A DNA stretch of 64,000 nucleotides from DASVHS01 sp038244815 (GTDB lineage: Bacteria > Acidobacteriota > Thermoanaerobaculia > Gp7-AA8), in assembly GCA_038244815.1 (NCBI GenBank), contig JBBRTB010000001.1:62001-126000 (forward strand), written 5' to 3'. Positions 60,396 through 64,000 of this stretch are shown piece by piece. Each line of letters starts with the position of its first letter. Within the stretch, counting starts at the first letter, position 1. The notes beneath the pieces were generated by a model. The model searched no databases. It was not told the DNA's origin and was given only the letters and a program-made list of their open reading frames with translations. A program made the position numbers and the translations under genes.

Positions 60396-62258
60396 TCAGG
60401 CCACGACGGCTTCGCGGTACTGGATCTCGTACAGCTTCCGGTACAACCCGTCGATGGCCATGAGCTCGTCGTGGGTGCCGCGTTCGCGGATCTCGCCATG
60501 GTGAAACACCAGAATGCAGTCGGCCGATCGGATCGTCGACAGCCGGTGCGCGATGACGATCGACGTCCGTCCGCTGAGCAGCGTCTCGATGGCGTCCTGG
60601 ATCAACCGTTCGGTCTCGGTGTCGATCGATGACGTGGCCTCGTCGAGGATGAGCACCGGCGGATTGAACGCCAGCGCGCGCGCGAACGACAGCAACTGTT
60701 TCTCGCCGACGGAGAACCCAGCGCCGCGCTCGCGCACCTGCGACTGGTAGCCTTCCGGCAGCCGGGTGATGAAGCGGTCCGCCTGCACGCGAACGGCGGC
60801 CGACCTGATTTGCTCGTCGGTGATGGCCGGATCTCCGAGCGAGATGTTCTGGGCGACGTCGCCGCTGAACAGGAAGAAGTCCTGCTGGACGATCGCGAAG
60901 AGGCGCCTCAGAGTGGTCAGATCGAACTGACGGATGTCGATGCCGTTGATCAGGATCTCCCCTCGCTGCGGCTCGTAGAACCGCAGCAGCAACGCCGTCA
61001 CGGTGGTCTTCCCGGCACCGGTATGTCCGACGATGGCAATGCGCTGGCCGCGGTCGACGCGGAACGAGACGTTCCGGAGCACCCACTCATCGTTGTTGTA
61101 CGCGAACCAGACGCTACGAAACTCAATCGTGTCCACGACCGAGGCCTCGGGGCTCGGGCCTCGGGCCTCGGTTTGAATGTGCACGGGTGTATCGAGCAGC
61201 TTGAATACGCGCTCGCTCGCTGCCATCGCGGCCTGCAGGATGTTGTATTTCTCCGAGAGGTCGGAGATCGGCTCGTAGAAGCGCTGCGCGTACTGGAAGA
61301 ACGCCACCAGCGCGCCGACCGATAACGTCTGCTGCAGCACCTGCCCGCCGCCGTACCAGACGATGAGAGCGATTCCGAGGGTCTCGATGAACTCGATCAC
61401 CGGATAGAAGACGGCGTAATAGAAGATGGAGTTGATGTTGGCGTCGCGATGGCGCGCGTTCAGTCCGTCGAACTTCTCCGCTTCCTGCTCCTCGCGGTTG
61501 AACAACTGCACGGTGGACATCCCGGAGAGATGTTCCTGCAGGAAGGCGTTGATGGCGGCGATGCGCGCGCGCACGGACCGATACGTGACGCGAGCCCCCC
61601 GCCGGAACCACATCGACACGAGAATGATGAACGGCGTGATGGAGAACAGCACCAGGGCCAGCCGCCAGTTCAACCAGAACAACATCACGATGATGCCCAG
61701 GAGCACGAAGATGTCGCCGAAGATGGCCACGAAACCGGCGGTGAAGAGATCGTTGAGCGCGTCGATGTCAGTGGTCACACGCGTCATCAGCCGCCCCACG
61801 GGATTGCGGTCGAAGAACTGCACATCGAGCCGCTGCAGGTGCGCGAAGATCTGCTTGCGAAGGTCGTACATGACGTACTGGCCCATCAGGTTCATGAGCA
61901 CCATCTGCGTGTAGAGCACCGCGAAGCCGCCCACCAGCGTGGTCACGTAGAGCATGGCCGCGACATTGATGCCGGTCAGGGGATCGAACGACCATCCGTG
62001 CGACGCCAGCCACGATCCGACGCTGGCGCTCATGCCCATCACATGCGCGCCGCGAAGCGGCTTCACGTAGAGATCGATGGCCACCGCGGTGATGGCCGGT
62101 CCGGCGATCTCGAACAGCGACGAGACGATCACCAGAAAGACGGAGAAACTCGCGCGCAGCCGGTAAGGGCGGAGGTAGCGCAGCAGCCGCATGGTCAGAT
62201 GCGGATCGAACGCTTTGGCCCCTTTCTCTTCCTCGTGACGCTCGATCACTTCCGCCAT
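60396..62258 (-). CDS. ABC exporter, TM288/YheH-like half
   Basis: A 620-residue ATP-driven exporter subunit with six membrane helices (about 30-340) and a C-terminal nucleotide domain: Walker A GHTGAGKTTV, signature FSVGEKQLL, Walker B LILDEATSSID and the H-loop IAHRL. The signature deviates from LSGGQ while Walker B keeps its catalytic Glu. The linker between the two domains has a heptamer run (61141-61172) read as TEARGPSPEAS. Start overlaps the stop of the partner gene by one base (TAATG). It would form a heterodimer with that partner for drugs or lipids. Confidence 0.9.
   Translation of the reverse strand: MAEVIERHEEEKGAKAFDPHLTMRLLRYLRPYRLRASFSVFLVIVSSLFEIAGPAITAVAIDLYVKPLRGAHVMGMSASVGSWLASHGWSFDPLTGINVAAMLYVTTLVGGFAVLYTQMVLMNLMGQYVMYDLRKQIFAHLQRLDVQFFDRNPVGRLMTRVTTDIDALNDLFTAGFVAIFGDIFVLLGIIVMLFWLNWRLALVLFSITPFIILVSMWFRRGARVTYRSVRARIAAINAFLQEHLSGMSTVQLFNREEQEAEKFDGLNARHRDANINSIFYYAVFYPVIEFIETLGIALIVWYGGGQVLQQTLSVGALVAFFQYAQRFYEPISDLSEKYNILQAAMAASERVFKLLDTPVHIQTEARGPSPEASVVDTIEFRSVWFAYNNDEWVLRNVSFRVDRGQRIAIVGHTGAGKTTVTALLLRFYEPQRGEILINGIDIRQFDLTTLRRLFAIVQQDFFLFSGDVAQNISLGDPAITDEQIRSAAVRVQADRFITRLPEGYQSQVRERGAGFSVGEKQLLSFARALAFNPPVLILDEATSSIDTETERLIQDAIETLLSGRTSIVIAHRLSTIRSADCILVFHHGEIRERGTHDELMAIDGLYRKLYEIQYREAVVA
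61141..61172. repeat. GAGGCCC heptamer run in the ABC gene at 60396
   Basis: Four or so heptamers on the gene's sense strand, with one unit altered (AGCCCC), read as TEARGPSPEAS in the linker before the ATPase domain. Confidence 0.85.
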
Positions 62259-63994
62259 TACGCGATCTCCTCGAGCTCGGCCTCGATGGTCTGCCGGCGA
62301 TAGAGATCGGCGTAGTAACCGCCTTTGCTGAGAAGCGACTCGTGCGTGCCCCGTTCGACGATGGCGCCGTCGTCCAGCACGACGATGTGGTCGGCGTCCT
62401 TCACCGACGATACGCGGTGCGAGACGATGAGCACGGTCCGCCCCTTTCGCACTTCCCGCAGCGCGCGCAGGATCCGCTCCTCCGTGGCCGTGTCCACGGC
62501 GCTCAGCGAATCGTCGAGGATCAGGATGACCGGCTCGCGAACGAGAGCGCGGGCGATGGCCGTGCGCTGCTTCTGCCCGCCCGAGAGCGTGATCCCGCGC
62601 TCACCGATCAACGTCCCCAGGCCCTGCGGGAATGACGACACATCGCTGGTGAGGCCGGCCAGATCCGCCGCATTGCCGATCTCCTCGCTGCCGGCCCCGA
62701 CGCGCCCGAAACGGATGTTCTCCTCGATCGACTCCGAGAAGAGGAAGCTCTCCTGCGGCACGACGCCGATCCACTCGCGCAGGTCGTGCAGCGGAATCGT
62801 ATCGACCGGCCGGCCGTCGATGAAAATCGTGCCGGGCGGCGGCTCGAACGTGCGCGTGATCAGCGCCAGCAGCGTCGATTTCCCACTGCCGGTCCTGCCG
62901 ACGATGCCGATGGTCTGCCCATGGTGGATCGTCAGATTGATGTCGCGCAGCACCGGCCGCTCGCCGTATGCGAATGTCAGGTGACGGACCTCGATGTCGC
63001 CTTGCACGGAGGCCTCAGGCCGCGGGCCCCGGGCCTCGGTCAGCGGTTCCACGACCCAGACCTCCTGCAGGCGCAGCATGGAGGCCATCCCGCGCTGGAA
63101 GAGGTTGATCACCCATCCGAACGCGATCAGCGGCCAGATCATGCGGCCCAGGTAGAACTGGAAGGCCACGAACGCACCGATGGAGAGGCGGCCGGCGATG
63201 ATGCGGCGGCTGCCCATGAAGAAGATGATCACGAACATCACGCCGATGAGGGCGTGGAGCATGGGATAGAACGTCGCGCTCAGCTTGATCACGGCGCGGT
63301 TCTTGTCCACGTACACGCGATTCATCCGCTTGAAGTCTTCGATCTCGTTGTGTTCCTGGGTGAACGCCCGCACCACCCGAACGCCGGCCAGGTTCTCCTG
63401 CACGCGCGCGGAGATGTCGCCGAAGTAGTCCTGCACGTCCTTGAAGAGATCGTGGATGCGCTGCCCGAAGTACTTGACCAGCCCGGCCACGATGGGCACG
63501 GCGATGAGCGCGGTCAGCGCCATCTCCCTGTCGATGCGCATCATCATGATGAAGGCGCCGGTGACCACGAGGAGCGACGACAGCGAGTGCATCGTGGCCG
63601 GCCCGATGAGCATCCGCACCGACGACAGGTCGTTCGTGGCCCGCGACATCAGATCGCCGGTGCGCTGATCCTGGTAGTAGCTCAGCGGCAGTCGCTGCAG
63701 ATGGGCGTAGAAGTCGTTGCGCATCTCGTACTCGATGCGCCGCGACGCGCCGATGATGATCCAGCGCTGCAGGTAGAGAAACAGCCCTTCGAACGCGGCC
63801 GCACCGAGAAGGAGCAGTCCGTAGTGTACGAGCGCGCCGCGGTTGATCGATTTGGCCAGCTCGTTGACGGCGTTCCCGATGATCATGGGCTTGAGCAGCG
63901 AGAAGGCCGCCGAGCCGACGACACAGAGCCCGCCCATCATCAGCGGGACTTTGTAGAGATCGAAGTAGTGCAGAAGGCGCCGGGTCGGGGTCAT
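62258..63994 (-). CDS. ABC exporter, TM287/YheI-like half
   Basis: A 578-residue half-transporter: membrane helices at about 15-300 and a nucleotide domain with Walker A GRTGSGKSTL, canonical signature LSGGQKQR, Walker B LILDDSLSAVD and H-loop VSHRVSS. Here the catalytic Glu after Walker B is Asp, which with the partner's odd signature makes one degenerate ATP site, as in TM287/288. A heptamer run (63011-63040) codes TEARGPRPEAS in the same linker as in the partner. The ATG lies six bases from the window end, so any upstream context is unseen. Confidence 0.9.
   Translation of the reverse strand: MTPTRRLLHYFDLYKVPLMMGGLCVVGSAAFSLLKPMIIGNAVNELAKSINRGALVHYGLLLLGAAAFEGLFLYLQRWIIIGASRRIEYEMRNDFYAHLQRLPLSYYQDQRTGDLMSRATNDLSSVRMLIGPATMHSLSSLLVVTGAFIMMMRIDREMALTALIAVPIVAGLVKYFGQRIHDLFKDVQDYFGDISARVQENLAGVRVVRAFTQEHNEIEDFKRMNRVYVDKNRAVIKLSATFYPMLHALIGVMFVIIFFMGSRRIIAGRLSIGAFVAFQFYLGRMIWPLIAFGWVINLFQRGMASMLRLQEVWVVEPLTEARGPRPEASVQGDIEVRHLTFAYGERPVLRDINLTIHHGQTIGIVGRTGSGKSTLLALITRTFEPPPGTIFIDGRPVDTIPLHDLREWIGVVPQESFLFSESIEENIRFGRVGAGSEEIGNAADLAGLTSDVSSFPQGLGTLIGERGITLSGGQKQRTAIARALVREPVILILDDSLSAVDTATEERILRALREVRKGRTVLIVSHRVSSVKDADHIVVLDDGAIVERGTHESLLSKGGYYADLYRRQTIEAELEEIA
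63011..63040. repeat. GAGGCCC-type heptamer run in the ABC gene at 62258
   Basis: A partly decayed run (several substitutions) read as TEARGPRPEAS. It sits at the same linker position as the run in the partner gene, so it may be ancestral to the gene pair or independently inserted. Confidence 0.75.
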
Positions 63995-64000
63995 GAACGA

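Overview
The window is one contiguous stretch of high-GC chromosome, almost fully coding on both strands. A FadL-type outer-membrane channel, a periplasmic lytic transglycosylase and a TlpA-like lipoprotein point to a Gram-negative cell. An imuA-imuB-dnaE2 mutasome, an M56/BlaR1-like sensor with 29-residue repeats, an rny-ymdB pair and many repeat-rich secreted proteins suggest Acidobacteriota (Thermoanaerobaculia-like). That placement is inference; there is no rRNA or other marker to fix it.

Layout. 1-3.9 kb: a BlaI/BlaR1-type regulator and protease followed by two secreted proteins that carry the same 29-residue repeat as the protease. 3.9-5.9 kb: a coupled trio of membrane protein, winged-helix regulator and secreted protein. 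5.9-9.2 kb: oxidative pentose phosphate operon zwf-opcA-pgl. 9.2-19 kb: a membrane glycosyltransferase-like protein, a FadI-like thiolase, an M20 peptidase, a molybdopterin oxidoreductase, a CPBP protease and a YfhO-like protein. 19-25.3 kb: TPR-AIM24 protein, lytic transglycosylase, AraC-type HTH protein, GT2-like protein, ymdB, rny, a 6S RNA candidate and zapA. 25.4-32 kb: SOS-type mutasome imuA-imuB-dnaE2, interrupted by a four-helix-bundle cassette. 32-38 kb: envelope proteins, a stress-like protein, an AI-2E family exporter, a glutaredoxin-pterin dehydratase fusion and an SDR. 38-40.8 kb: a TlpA-like lipoprotein, an AhpD/CMD-type selenoprotein, rplY and prs. 41-45.7 kb: 3D-domain protein, tRNA-Arg(CCG), TPR and membrane proteins, a response regulator and a hydrolase. 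45.8-54.3 kb: glycogen debranching enzyme, M20D amidohydrolase, gatB, FadL and a secreted SGNH esterase. 54.3-60.4 kb: an AT-rich patch, a broken comM copy, a large secreted protein, intact comM and a PHA-granule-type protein. 60.4-64 kb: a heterodimeric ABC exporter.

The most notable item is an in-frame TGA at 38814-38816. It sits exactly at the second cysteine of the CxxC motif of an AhpD/carboxymuconolactone-decarboxylase-like protein. A SECIS-like stem-loop follows a few bases downstream, so this is very probably a selenocysteine codon. Other points of interest are heptanucleotide tandem repeats (unit GAGGCCC) that have entered four unrelated protein genes without breaking the frame, a four-helix-bundle gene flanked by inverted heptamer arrays, and a large set of genes whose -10 box lies only 5-9 bases before the start codon, which implies widespread leaderless transcription.
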